Shown here piece by piece: positions 32,444 to 42,745 of a stretch of 64,000 nucleotides of DNA. A program made the position numbers and the translations under genes. The notes beneath the pieces are model-generated. The model searched no databases. It was not told the DNA's origin and worked only from the letters and a program-made list of their open reading frames with translations. Source of the stretch: Cryptomeria japonica (lineage: Eukaryota > Streptophyta > Pinopsida > Cupressales > Cupressaceae); NCBI RefSeq assembly GCF_030272615.1, contig NC_081414.1:48786501-48850500 (forward strand), in the 5' to 3' direction. Within the stretch, counting starts at the first letter, position 1. Every line of letters starts with the position of its first letter.

Positions 32444-32977
32444 GTGCCTTTTGAGGCAACATTCTTGTGTTTGTGTGCTTGCTTTGTTTTCTTGTCAAAG
32501 AAACATCCTAAAATCCAAAATTCAAAACAAGTATTCATCCAACACAAACATTTTCAAAAAGATCAAAAACAAAAAGCAAGAGTATCAAACTATATGACCA
32601 TTCTTCACATCTTGAGAAAGAAGAATCTTCATCAACACATCAACTTAAAGAAAAGACCATTGAGCTCAAAGGCTCTTATCAAAAGGAGGAAATTTTTCTA
32701 TCTTAATAGACAAATCTTTGTCTCTCATAGTGCTTTTCTACGTCACATGCGTCTTTATCTTCAAGGAAAATCAAACGAATTTGATCAAGAGTCATTAAAC
32801 CGCTGCACTTTTATGCAATATAGAGCTTTAAGTTATCACAAAAACCAAGGAGGCAAGATCAACCCCGACTTCTTTCCAAACATTTGTATCACATACAACG
32901 TAGCTCGAGAAATGCCACCAACTCCCAAAAAAGAAGAGGAAGAATTTGTCCCATATGTGACACAAAGCTTTTATTGA
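32444..32977 (+). CDS. Extra ORF upstream of gag in T1b, unknown function
   Basis: This 177-codon frame matches 1876-2409, with 11 residue changes and no indel or stop. As in T1 the first ATG is at residue 51 (32594), and the frame is open further upstream without an ATG. It is basic, with a conserved C-terminal half and an acidic end. Both copies staying open while the neighbouring pol is riddled with stops is notable, but the differences are mostly non-synonymous (about 12 against 4 silent by eye). Intactness may therefore reflect youth rather than constraint. Function unknown; position matches Ogre ORF1. Confidence 0.5.
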   Translation: MPFEATFLCLCACFVFLSKKHPKIQNSKQVFIQHKHFQKDQKQKARVSNYMTILHILRKKNLHQHINLKKRPLSSKALIKRRKFFYLNRQIFVSHSAFLRHMRLYLQGKSNEFDQESLNRCTFMQYRALSYHKNQGGKINPDFFPNICITYNVAREMPPTPKKEEEEFVPYVTQSFY

Positions 32978-33430
32978 GGTTAAACATTCCATCCATTCTC
33001 ATATCCATATCTCATCAACTCCATCCCAACTCTCAACACACTCAAGAGGTTTCTGTCCTAAGTTCTATTTTCAAAATTGCTTGAATCAAACACAACAAAT
33101 CACTTTTTAGAGTGTCTCTACATCTAGGATAAGCTCATCCTAAGATACATATCTACGCAGGTTAAAACTAGTCTATGAGTGCATCCTCTCATTACTAGGT
33201 AGTTAAGTCCGTAAAACATCTTAGATTTCTCTAAACCTTATCACATCAAACTTTGTCAATCAAACACAACAAGCAAAACAAAAAGAAAACTTTGGTCACA
33301 TTTACCTCTAAAGTGCTAAAGATCCATATGCAACACACCACATCAACCATAAATCTTTCATTTCATAAACAACTCATCATCATTTTCACCCAACTTCAAC
33401 AAAAAAAAACAAAAAAAACTTGTAAACACA

Positions 33431-33571
33431 ATGGCTCATACTAGGTCCAGGTCTAGACAACAAGAAATTGAAGAGGAAGAGGAGGAAAATATCAATGAGT
33501 TCGAAGAAACCCTTGGAGGAAATGTAAATGATGACAGTCCATGCACTCCTACTCTTGCGGCAATAGAAAGG
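33431..33571 (+). pseudogene. T1b gag N-terminal fragment
   Basis: It begins MAHTRSRSRQQEIEEEEEEN, matching the T1 Gag start at 2857. After AAIERA the homology ends at the 33571 junction and the frame soon stops. Only the acidic N-terminus remains; the Retrotrans_gag core is absent. Confidence 0.8.
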
Positions 33572-33925
33572 GCATGCAATAAATGGCAACATATCTCAAA
33601 ATATTAGATTACTTCAATGATATAAAATTACCATTAGAGCATGCAATAAATGGCAACATATCTCAATCGATTGACTATGCACAAATAGTCATTACGAGAT
33701 GACTAAACATGATGATTAGGTTTTTCAAAAGCTACTTACTATGGTAGTTGGGGTTCAAATAATAAAATAATATAATTTAATAAAATCAAGGAAATTTCCC
33801 TTATTAAGGGATGATAGGTTTTGGCTTAGGCATTTGGCTAGTGTGTTATCTCCTATTAACCACCGTTAGGTATATGGGCATGCTAAGACCTATGAAGCCA
33901 GGTGGAATCGATGCACTATACTTGT
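33572..33925. other. Rearranged junction with a 28-bp direct repeat, origin unknown
   Basis: GCATGCAATAAATGGCAACA and the following ATCTCAA occur twice (about 33572 and 33639, 67 bp apart) right at the break between T1b and T4 sequence. The remaining 250 bp is AT-rich, with no gene recognised. Confidence 0.6.
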
Positions 33926-34019
33926 AGTTACTGAAACATTCACACGTCAAGTGTACCTTCTCATACTTGTATCTACTAATGAAATCAGTCACTTTTTCTT
34001 TAACACCTTGTTTACAATG
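33846..34019 (-). pseudogene. T4 gag continuation beyond the solo LTR
   Basis: The minus strand reads CKQGVKEKVTDFISRYKYEK. Joined across the CAATG target site this follows the frame that ends TLTNLIH on the other side of the solo LTR, in the expected Retrotrans_gag order (a Cys-Lys-Gln segment, then FISRYK). Homology fades within about 30 codons. Confidence 0.65.
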
Positions 34020-35814
34020 TGATGTCATGGAAATGGGGACAAGGCAACAACAAAGTTCAATGTTAATAAGTTAGTTTCAACCATAAAAACAAAACAAAGA
34101 ACTAAAAACCATTCCAAACATATCAAGAGAGATTTCAAAAAGCATGAAAGAAGTTTAACAAAATAAAAGAAAGGAGAAGAGCCTCCCTAAGATGCTTCCA
34201 TGATGCCTTTTGATGCTTCTCCCTTGTTTCTCTCCTCTCCAAGTCCCAAATGAGTGTAGCTCTCAGCTTTTAGCACTAGCCATGGATGCCATATGGAGAT
34301 TCAAGATGGTTGAATATGATAAGCAAATACTATGCAAGAGTAGATAGTGATGCTATGAAAAAGCTCTATGCTAATGCCAGTATAACAACAATACTCTAAA
34401 ATGCTTCTTTTTTTGCTTGAGGAGAAGGGTTCTATTTATAGAAGAAATGGGGAAATGAAGGGTTAAGATTGAATGGTTTAATCAAGGGCCAAGTTTGAAA
34501 GTTGGGGATCCATGTGCACAATTGGCACCAATAAAATGGTGACAAGTGTCAACATAGGATTGGATTGAGAGAAGAGGTTGGAGACATTTAAAGGCCTGAG
34601 AAGACCTCATGGTTATCTAGAAGGTAAGGGTCAAGTCTAAATTAAGATTACCCATTGGATTAAGAGTTAATCCAAGGATAAACCTTTGTGCAAATGATTA
34701 AGAGATAATCATGGTCAAAGCATTAAAGGCTTGATGAGACCTTTGGGTTGGGTAGAGGTTGAGTCAAAACAAATGTTTTAACCATGTGGGAGGGTTTGAG
34801 GTAACCATTAATGGTTATTGGAGACTTTGGGGATTAAGTGGTTGAAGGTTGAAAGCTTTCAAAGGTTATCCAAGACTTTGAGGGTTAATTTGTTGAACAC
34901 ACAAAGCATTAATTGCTTTTCAAAGACTTTGGAGTCTTTGAGAAGTGACTCCAATTTGCTTAGGAATGTGACAATATTTAGGGGATGGATTAGGCTAATT
35001 AGGAAGGGTTTAGAAGAATCTAGAAGGGGTTTAGGCATACAAGTGGATTTTGTAGGAAAATGCAAGTGGGAGAAATTTTGGTATTTTCAATTAAAATAAA
35101 ATCATTTATTTCAATTAAATGGTGTAAGTTGAATTTGGATAAATATTTAAATAAATATTAATTTATTTAAATGAGAAAAAGAAGATAAAGCATTTAAAAT
35201 GCTTGAAGACTTTGAGGGAAACCATTAAAGGCTTGAAGACTTTAAGGAAAACCATTAAAGTCTTAAGAAGATTATAGAAGGAAGCCATCAAGTTTGAATA
35301 CTTTAAGGGAAACCATTAAAGGTTTCAAGTGGGTGAGGATAAATAGGATTTTAAATAAATAATTTATTTAAAATAGTTGTGCAACTTGCTTTTGTAGGAA
35401 AATACAAGTGGGTGGAGGATAAAGGTGATTTAAATAAATTATTTATTTAAAATAATTGTGCAACTTGTATTTGTAGGAAAATGCAAGTGGGTGGAGGATA
35501 AAGGTGATTTTAAATAAATGATTTATTTATTTAAATGTGAGAGGTGGGATTTTGGGGGTTTTAAATAAATATTAATTTATTTAAATGTGAGAGAAGATTT
35601 AATTAAATAAATATGATTTATTTATTTAATTAATGGTCTGAATTTGGTTAAGTGAATTAAATCAAATAAATTGAATAATTTATTTAATTAATAGGAGAAG
35701 AGGGTTAAGATGAATTAATTAAATATTAATTTAATTAATTATGAATTGATGGTTAAATAATCAAATAAATACTAAGTATTCATTTAATTAAGTGGACAGA
35801 TTTATGTGACTACA
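34020..35814 (-). mobile_element. Solo LTR in T4 gag, TSD CAATG
   Basis: It is 1795 bp, with plus-strand ends TGATGTCATGG and GTGACTACA (minus 5' end TGTAGTCACATAAATC), flanked by CAATG at 34015-34019 and 35815-35819. It is related to the T1 LTR: similar start, TATA (minus, CTATAAATAG at 34432-34441) and AT-rich block (35095-35790). It contains near-duplicate segments at about 35.38-35.45 and 35.45-35.52 kb. Confidence 0.9.
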
Positions 35815-35819
35815 CAATG

Positions 35820-36958
35820 TATTAAATTAGTCAAAGTAATTTTGGGACCTATGTTGTTTTGAAATTGTTGAATAAAAGCATTGGCTAATTGTTGAAAAGA
35901 AGTAATAGAATAAGAAGGCAAAGAGCAATACCATTGTAAAGCCTTATCTCTTAATGTTCTTGTAAACAATTTGGCAAACAATCTTTGATCGTAAGCAAAG
36001 TCAATACACAAAGTTTGGAATGTTTCGACATGTGTTAAAGGATCACCTTTTCCATTGTAGAGTTCCAATTAAGGGACTTCAACATGTTTAGGAGGGACAA
36101 CTCTAACAATATCAGGAGCAAGTGGGCTCACAACATCATATGTGGGCACAATAAACTTGGATTGACTCATAGAAGTAATTTGTTGTTGCAATGAAGAAAC
36201 AATTTGAGAAAGGTTATTAATGGTTGCTTCGGTTGAGGGATTTATGTTAGACATGTTTGATTGAGAAGGTGGTGTGATGTTATTGAAATAAGGCATTGAT
36301 TGAGAGTAAGGTGGTGGGACACTATGGTAATTAGGCATAGGTGATGATTGAGTAGGGAATGGGACACTAAAAGGAGGAGTAAAATGATTGGATGAATTGC
36401 CCCGTTGTGTCACATTGATTAGTTGAGAGACAATAGGAATACTCATTGAAGGCATAGATAAAGATGGAGGATTGAATGAAGAAGAGGGATTACCCCCATG
36501 ACTAATGGTTGCAGGTATGACATTTTGAGTTGAAGTAGCCATGATCTTTGAAGTGAAAGTAGGAATAATAGCCATAGAAGTGCTCAAAGGAATAGAATGA
36601 TTGATTTGTGTAGAAGGTTGTGAATAACCTAAGTTCTCAACACAACTCTTCATAGGCATAACATTAGAATCAACAATGTGAGCAATACCACGCAATATAT
36701 TAATTCCATTCTTATCACTTTGAATCATGCATTTTAAGTCTTCAATTAATGGAAGAGATTCCTATTAGGATATTCTTGGGACATCCATTGTTGGAAGTTG
36801 TCAAATTTATTGTCCAATTTTGAAAGTTGATCTATGGAAATTCTAGTCAAAGCTTCTTCTTCATCATGGGAATCATCAATTGGGTAAATAGAGATGTTAT
36901 TTGGATGGGAAGAATTAGAAATATCCTCATTGTAGAAGTCACCCAAATTAGGCTCCAT
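35820..36958 (-). pseudogene. T4 gag N-terminus and core start
   Basis: It starts MEPNLGDFYNEDISN at 36958, with an acidic section and then the coiled-coil-like DQLSKLDNKFDNFQQWMSQ. A long Ser/Pro/Met-rich spacer follows (36728-36069). The Retrotrans_gag core then begins: MELYNGKGDPLTHVETFQTL and LFTRTLRDKALQWYCSLPS. One stop (36745) and one between spacer and core (LIGTL) interrupt the frame. The core is cut at 35815 by the solo LTR. Gag would form the element's particle. Sequence divergence from T1 and T2 Gag marks a third family. Confidence 0.8.
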
Positions 36959-36983
36959 CTCGTCGAGAATTAAACCTTGGGAA

Positions 36984-37739
36984 TGTTAGGGGTCCCACAG
37001 ATACTAAGAGGGGGGGGGTGAATCAGTATCTAACCGGTAATAAGAATTTCTTAAGTTAAAACATGCAGAACATAATATAATAGTGTACCAGTATGCAAGA
37101 AATAATGCAATAAATAGAATCAAGATCATCCATATGAAAAGTACACCATAACACAATATGTTAACGAGGAAAACCGGTGTGGGAAAAACCTCGGTGGGAT
37201 TTGTGACCCACAATATTCACTCACTGGCCAATAAGAGAATATTACTTACAATAGGGGCCTGCACATGCAGGAAGGCCAACTGCCTAGAGCTCACTGCTCA
37301 ATGGGAAGTCACATTGACTTACAAATAAGGATTATACTAATCCAATAACTTGTACTATTTTACAATAGCATCTTCGATGCCAGATTCAGTACCAGTTCCT
37401 GCTCTGTTCTTTACATATACCCTTTTACCTATATTTCACACATTAGGTCTGCCTAATATTTTCCTTAATGCTTCTACTACTTTTTCAAATGTCTACAATG
37501 ATCTCCTTTATATATAAGAGTCATTTTACAATTTGCCAAGTCGGCTTACAATAATAAACAAAATATTGTATAACAAAAATCCTGTAGGCCTCTGTGCCGG
37601 TGTCCTGAGTGCTGGTGTAGAGTGTGATCTACTGATGCCAGTGCACTATCTTGTCGGTGTAATAGGATTGCAAGGTTGCCATAAATGACAAAACCTTCAA
37701 TCACATACAATGTCTCATTGGAGTGTGCATATGCCAACA
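36984..37739 (-). repeat. 3' LTR of S1
   Basis: It begins (plus) TGTTAGGGGTCC then a G run and TGAATCAGTATC, and ends CATATGCCAACA. The minus-strand TATA-like box is TTATATATA (37507-37517). Confidence 0.9.
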
Positions 37740-37957
37740 ATCTCCCCCTTTGGCATTGATGGCAACACTCATGAGAAATTTCAAAAAGTATCCAAAAATG
37801 TTACAAAAAAAAAATGTTTACCAAAAATGTGAGAGCTCCCCCTGAGCATATGATTTCTGTGTTTTGAATTTTCTCATCCCACTACTCCCCCTTTGGCATC
37901 AATGACAAAGGTTGTCAAGATGTTAGTAGAGTTTTGTAGTTTCATCTATCCATAACC
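37740..37957 (-). other. S1 polypurine tract cluster
   Basis: Minus-strand AAAGGGGGAGAT abuts the LTR. Near copies lie at 37884-37905 (GCCAAAGGGGGAGTAG) and 37835-37846 (CAGGGGGAGCTC). Each full copy is preceded by GCCATCAATGCC-like sequence. Multiple PPT copies are a known Sirevirus signature. Confidence 0.8.
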
Positions 37958-40900
37958 TCAACCTTGTAGCTGGGTAGTTGTAATCTGAAAAAGATCTCCC
38001 AAAATTAAGTTTATACTATCCATAAACTTCTTACTATCTTTTATTGCTGTCTCAGTTCTCTTCGCTGTACGGGTGAGATGCTGCAAATGCTCTGCCAGTG
38101 TTTTGCTTCCCTGTGTTAATGCCTCAGAAATTTCCTTCCGCAGAGATGCTAAATAGTCCAATCTTGGACTTAGTTTAGATCTCAAATGTTTTGCCTTATT
38201 TATTATTCTTTCTTTCTCTCTTTCCAATTTGAGCAGTTCTTCCTCAAAATTTTCTATATTCTCTTCAAAAACTGATAGTGTATCAGGTGAGTTGACAAAG
38301 ATGTCTGCAAGTTTATTTATCTCATCCCATGCCTTGCACATTTTATTGTCAATATCTACAGTCAAAAAGTTTGTTTTACAGGTATCTTTATACAGATTTT
38401 TGTATTCTTTCAACAAATTATAGAGTTCCGATAGAAGTGTGTCAAAATCTCTATTACACTTCTTTATTTCCTCATCAAAGAATTTTTGTTTTTCAATTTC
38501 TACCTTATCCTTCACAGACTCTTTCTTTATTTTCTCAATGTTTTATGAGATATATTTACACAATGTATCCAATTGTCCTAAGGAATCTTTATTATCTATA
38601 TTACAGTTGGGATCTATTACCTTCAAAATTGGTATGGAATCATCAATTGCTTTGTAAGCCTGTGAGCTGCAGGCAGTTATTTTCTTGATAGAATCAAGTA
38701 ATACCTCAGTCACATTTGTTGATTTGAATGCTGATGATGATCCAACAATCTGAGTACCGGTGTAAGTAACCATGCTTGTATTGACCTTTGGTAGGTCAGT
38801 TTGTGTCTGCATTTCTTTAAGCACTAGTTTTCCTATTTAACTAGTTACTGGTGGCACTGTTTCCTTATGTACCTGTTCCGGTTGATGTTGTTATGGAGCC
38901 TTTAGCTCTATTGGTTTCTCTGTATGTTGTATTGTCTCAGTCTGTGACTTAGTCTCTACCTTTTTCTCTTTATCTTCTGCCGGTTTCTTTGTTTCCCCTG
39001 CTACCGGAGGCTCATTAGCCATATCTAACTTATTAGTTGTATCTTTGTCTACTATTATGTTGATCTTCTGATTATCACCATTCACAATATATAGGACTTC
39101 AAAATTAGGATTGTTATCCTCTACATCCATACTCTCAGCTGCCGATTGATCTTCAGTTGTTGTTATTTTCACCGGTGGGGGTAGGTTGTCTTTAACTTTG
39201 ATGCTTGGTGGTCCACCAACTTTACCTTTCCCCTTGTCTCTATCTTTCTGATATACCTTTATAGGTTTGGGATTCCTGTACTCTTCTTGTTTTTCTTTCT
39301 CAACCAGGAATATATCCCATCCATCTTCTGTTTCCTTTGTCACTTCATTAACTCTTCCTGCCATTAGTGAAATATGCTGGTGTGCAGTAGAGAATACTGA
39401 CTGGTTTGCTTGAGCAATTAAATCATCAATTTCTTGTGGAGAGTTTACCGGATATACAACAAGTAGTTTCTCAATTTTTATTTTCTTATCTAATTCTATC
39501 ACTGCCTGTCTTCTTGCCTCTAGCCTTTTGAATAATTCATCAGGAATTTCATTGACTACTTCCATCAAAAATTTCTTGTACATATCCATGTGCAATATAA
39601 CACTGTTCTCAACTTGCTCTTTCTCATCAGCTGTTAGAGTGTCATAAATTTTCTCTATGTTCTTCAGTTTTCCTTCCTCTGTGATTTTATTTAGCAGTAT
39701 ATCAAGAGGGGCCAAGTCTCTGTTTGTCCTTTTCTTCTTCTTAGGTGTCAGTTTCTTCTTTGGTGTGGCCTTTCTAACCGGGGATCTCATTGCTTGTTGC
39801 TTTTGCCTTGTTCTTCTAGGTGAAGGTGTGGTTGCCGGTGAGGGATCTCTTTTTCTTACAACTCTTTTAAAAGTTGCTGGCATGTCACCTTCCGAAGAAG
39901 TACCTACCGGTGATAGGTGAGTTTTAGGTTGTGGAGCTACCAACTCCTCCTCTGTTATGCCGGTTTTCTTCAATACATCTTCCTTAATGGCTTTTGCTTG
40001 TCTGGACCCCTTCCTTACAAATGCCTCAACCTTCTTTACTCTTTTCTTTGATTGTATTTGGCTTTCTATAGTCTTAGCACTACCAAATACTTCTTCCTTA
40101 GGTTCATTTGGGGCTTCCAAAAGTGCTTTAGCATATGTTTCAACTATGTGGTCATTTGTTTCATAGCCCATCTTAGTTACCCAAATTGTCCTTGGGATGA
40201 CCGCTTCCATCCAAATTTCATCTTTTTTAATGACAAAGCATATATCATCTTTGTATTTGTCTACTATTTTCTGAGATAACCTTACTCTTTTCTTCATTTT
40301 GGTCTTTAATGCTTGGAAAAAGTCATGAATATTGTTTTCCTTATTCTCACCCATGTTATTGAATAGTTCAGTCAATTGTTTTCCTATCGGTATGTCATAT
40401 CCAAGTTCTTTATAACCTATATCGGGAACCTGTTTTGTTATGTGTAGCATTAGGCATACTAACAGATTTCCAAATCTAAAAGTTCCTTTCTTGTCCTTCT
40501 TGATCTTTCATTGTCAATTAGTTCATCCTTTAACCACTCACATATGTCAATTTTTGCATTATCTGTGACCATGTAATAAGCACTCTTAATGCATAAACTT
40601 GAAACTGAATTAAGTCTATTAGCATGAGTAGCTTTATAACCTAATATCATATTGATGAATCTCACATTGATATCTTTTACATCATTAACCCTTAGAGACC
40701 TCTTGTCGAATGTTGCACCAGTTAGGTCTATAACTAGGTCATTGGGAACCTTCTTGTTTTTATCTGGTCTCTTACCGGTGGTCGGTAACCCTGTGACATC
40801 TTTCACAGCTTCCTTGGTGATCTTATGGATTGCATCTAACCAGAAAAATTCTCCATGTACCCTACTTAAAACTATCCTAATCACATCCTTTGGAAATTCA

Positions 40901-41214
40901 GGAATGCTAAGGATTTCTGTAAATCCTAGGGTCTCAATAATCTTGTGTTCATCTTTAACATTGCCAGTCTTATCACTTATCATGGTTTTATACATGGTTT
41001 TGATTTCCTCATCTCCTAACTCTTCAATGTTGTAGTGGATGTACATTCTGGGGTCTTCAGCATATACAACTCCCTTAGGAATTTGAGAAAAAGCACCTAA
41101 GGTATCATCCTTCTTTGCTATCTCGGGAACTAACTGAAATATGGGCCTAGGTCTTTTTATTACTTCAACAACAGTAGGGTTTGCTATGTATTCAATTGCA
41201 GAGGTGGATGCCAT
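37958..41214 (-). pseudogene. S1 giant ORF (about 1085 codons), unknown, in the place of pol
   Basis: It starts MASTSAIEYIANPTVVEV at 41214. The N-terminal 250 codons include EFFWLDAIHKITKEAV, VTGLPTTGKRPD, IDLTGATFDKRSLRVNDV and NAKIDICEWLKDEL. After one frameshift near 40.47 kb it continues in a single frame to 37958, interrupted by three stops (about 38889, 38837 and 38540). The middle is Lys/Pro-rich and basic (TPKKKLTPKKKKR), and the end is coiled-coil-like (ENIENFEEELLKLEREKERI). The VTGLPxxGKRP style recalls plant transposon-associated domains (PMD-like or Athila env-like), but I cannot assign it. It has no Asp-protease, DDE or YVDD motif. A minus-strand TATAAAAATA lies at 41351-41360, about 140 bases before the ATG. 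Confidence 0.6.
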
Positions 41215-41517
41215 GATTAAATACCTTTTATTGCCTTGGATGGATGATTGCTTGAAGTGTGCTTGCTTCTTGCTCGAAATACCTTAGCTCGGAATCTTTG
41301 CGCTCTCTGAAAATTTGAAATCACGGTGAAATGAAATGGAGCCAAAACCTTATTTTTATAATGTCTTTTCGCCATCTACCACATTAATTGCATGCCGGTT
41401 AAGTATTCACTTAACATTGTTTGCCGGTAATAGATAATTTTCAACTTCTTATCTCTAACCGAGGGAATAATTAGCACATGTATCAATAGATTGCCAAACC
41501 CTCAAGAAAATTTTTCT

Positions 41518-42700
41518 TCAATTAGATGAAGAACTTCCTGCCGGTGGAGCACTGCTCTGTCCTTCCAGTGAAGCATCACTTTGTCCTTTCGGTGAAGCAT
41601 TGGTTGGTTCTACCGGTGGAGAAGTATTCCCAATATTTAGATCAACTTTTCTAATCTATTGTTTTGAGAATTCTTGCTTAACCTCTTCAACTTTTTCTTT
41701 ACCTTTCAAGCTAGCACTTTTGTTGTCTACCAGTGTTCCTTTACTTCTACAAAATTTAGCAATATGCTCAATCTTGTTACATGCATAACAAGTTACATTA
41801 TTCTTCTGAATAGCTTTCCCATAACCTATGCCGGTTTGTGTTCTGCATTGATTTGATAAATGTCCAAATCTTCCACAAACATAACATCTCACATTCATTT
41901 TGCAGTTTCTAAGTTTTGACCAACTTTGTTGCATTTTGAACATTGATCGGTGGGTGTGTTGATATTCTGATAATTCCTAGATCTACATTCATTTGCTCTA
42001 TGACCATACTTATTATAGTTAAAGCATTTTCCATTGAATTTATAAGCATTAGGTTGTCTTACCGGTTTGCTGTGATCCTGAGTATTTGCAGTACCGGAGC
42101 TTTCACCAACTTCAAAGCCAATTCCAGAAGTGTCACCTTTAGGTTTTTTATTCTTCAGCAAGGTACCAAGTTCCTCTGAGCTTTTCTTGAATTTTTCTTT
42201 GTGTTGATTTGCAGTTTCCAGTTCTCTTTCCAATATTTCTTTTTGTCTCATCAGTTCATTTGAGTCATTCTGAGTATGCATCAGATCTGTCTTCAACATG
42301 TCATTTTCATAGCTAAGTCTTGTGTTCTCATTTGCTGCATCACTTAGTCTTCTAGTCAATTCTTCTTCATTCTTCTTCCTGTCCTCAATCTCTTCGCAAA
42401 ATCTCATAGTCATATCCTACATTTCATTTTTTGTTGTCATGATCTCTTGTTTCAACTTGCTTATCATATCATTAAGTGATTCCTTTTCATCATTCTCATT
42501 TTGCAATTTTTCACAAAGTTCTCTTCTCTTATTTCTTGCAACAGTAAAATTTTCTTGAAGTGCCTGAATGATATCCTAAGCTACCCTTAAATCATCTTCT
42601 AATTTGATATTTTTCAATTTCTCTGCATCATAGTCTGTAAGAGCTCCTTCAGGTTGCTTCATCAGATTTTCCATCTTTACTGGTTTCAAGATCTTCCTCA
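41518..42700 (-). pseudogene. S1 partial Gag: coiled coil plus multiple zinc knuckles
   Basis: The minus strand from about 42.68 kb reads MENLMKQPEGALTDYD, then a heptad-like region (ENDEKESLNDMISKLKQEI, RQKEILERELETANQHKEK). CCHC-type knuckles follow: CFNYNKYGHRANEC (second Cys changed to Tyr), CSKCNKVG, CYVCGRFGHLSNQC and CYACNKIEHIAKFC. It ends in repeated ASPKGQSDASLEGQ-type sequence with a stop at 41518. Several stops and a shift near 41.9 kb break it. The N-terminal Gag domain normal for copia elements is missing. The knuckles would bind element RNA. Confidence 0.75.
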
Positions 42701-42730
42701 AGTTGTTAGGCTTATGAAAATAGAGGACCA

Positions 42731-42745
42731 GACTCTGATACCAAT
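42731..42745 (-). other. S1 primer-binding site (initiator Met tRNA)
   Basis: The minus strand TTGGTATCAGAGTC directly follows the 5' LTR, the standard plant copia PBS. Confidence 0.9.

Larger units (their letters stand above)
30699..33571 (+). mobile_element. T1b: truncated second copy of the T1 family (PBS, leader, ORF, gag start)
   Basis: Collinear with 101-2990 of T1 at roughly 94-95% identity. It starts with a PBS directly after the LTR at 30698 and stops abruptly in gag codon ~47 at 33571, where unrelated sequence begins. The repeat array 30787-31026 is present with fewer units than in T1. Confidence 0.88.

Noticed and set aside
39657-40279. Plus-strand ORFs of hydrophobic character over the S1 giant ORF
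   Set aside because: They are antisense to a Lys/Glu-rich coding frame, which produces Phe/Leu/Ser-rich shadows.
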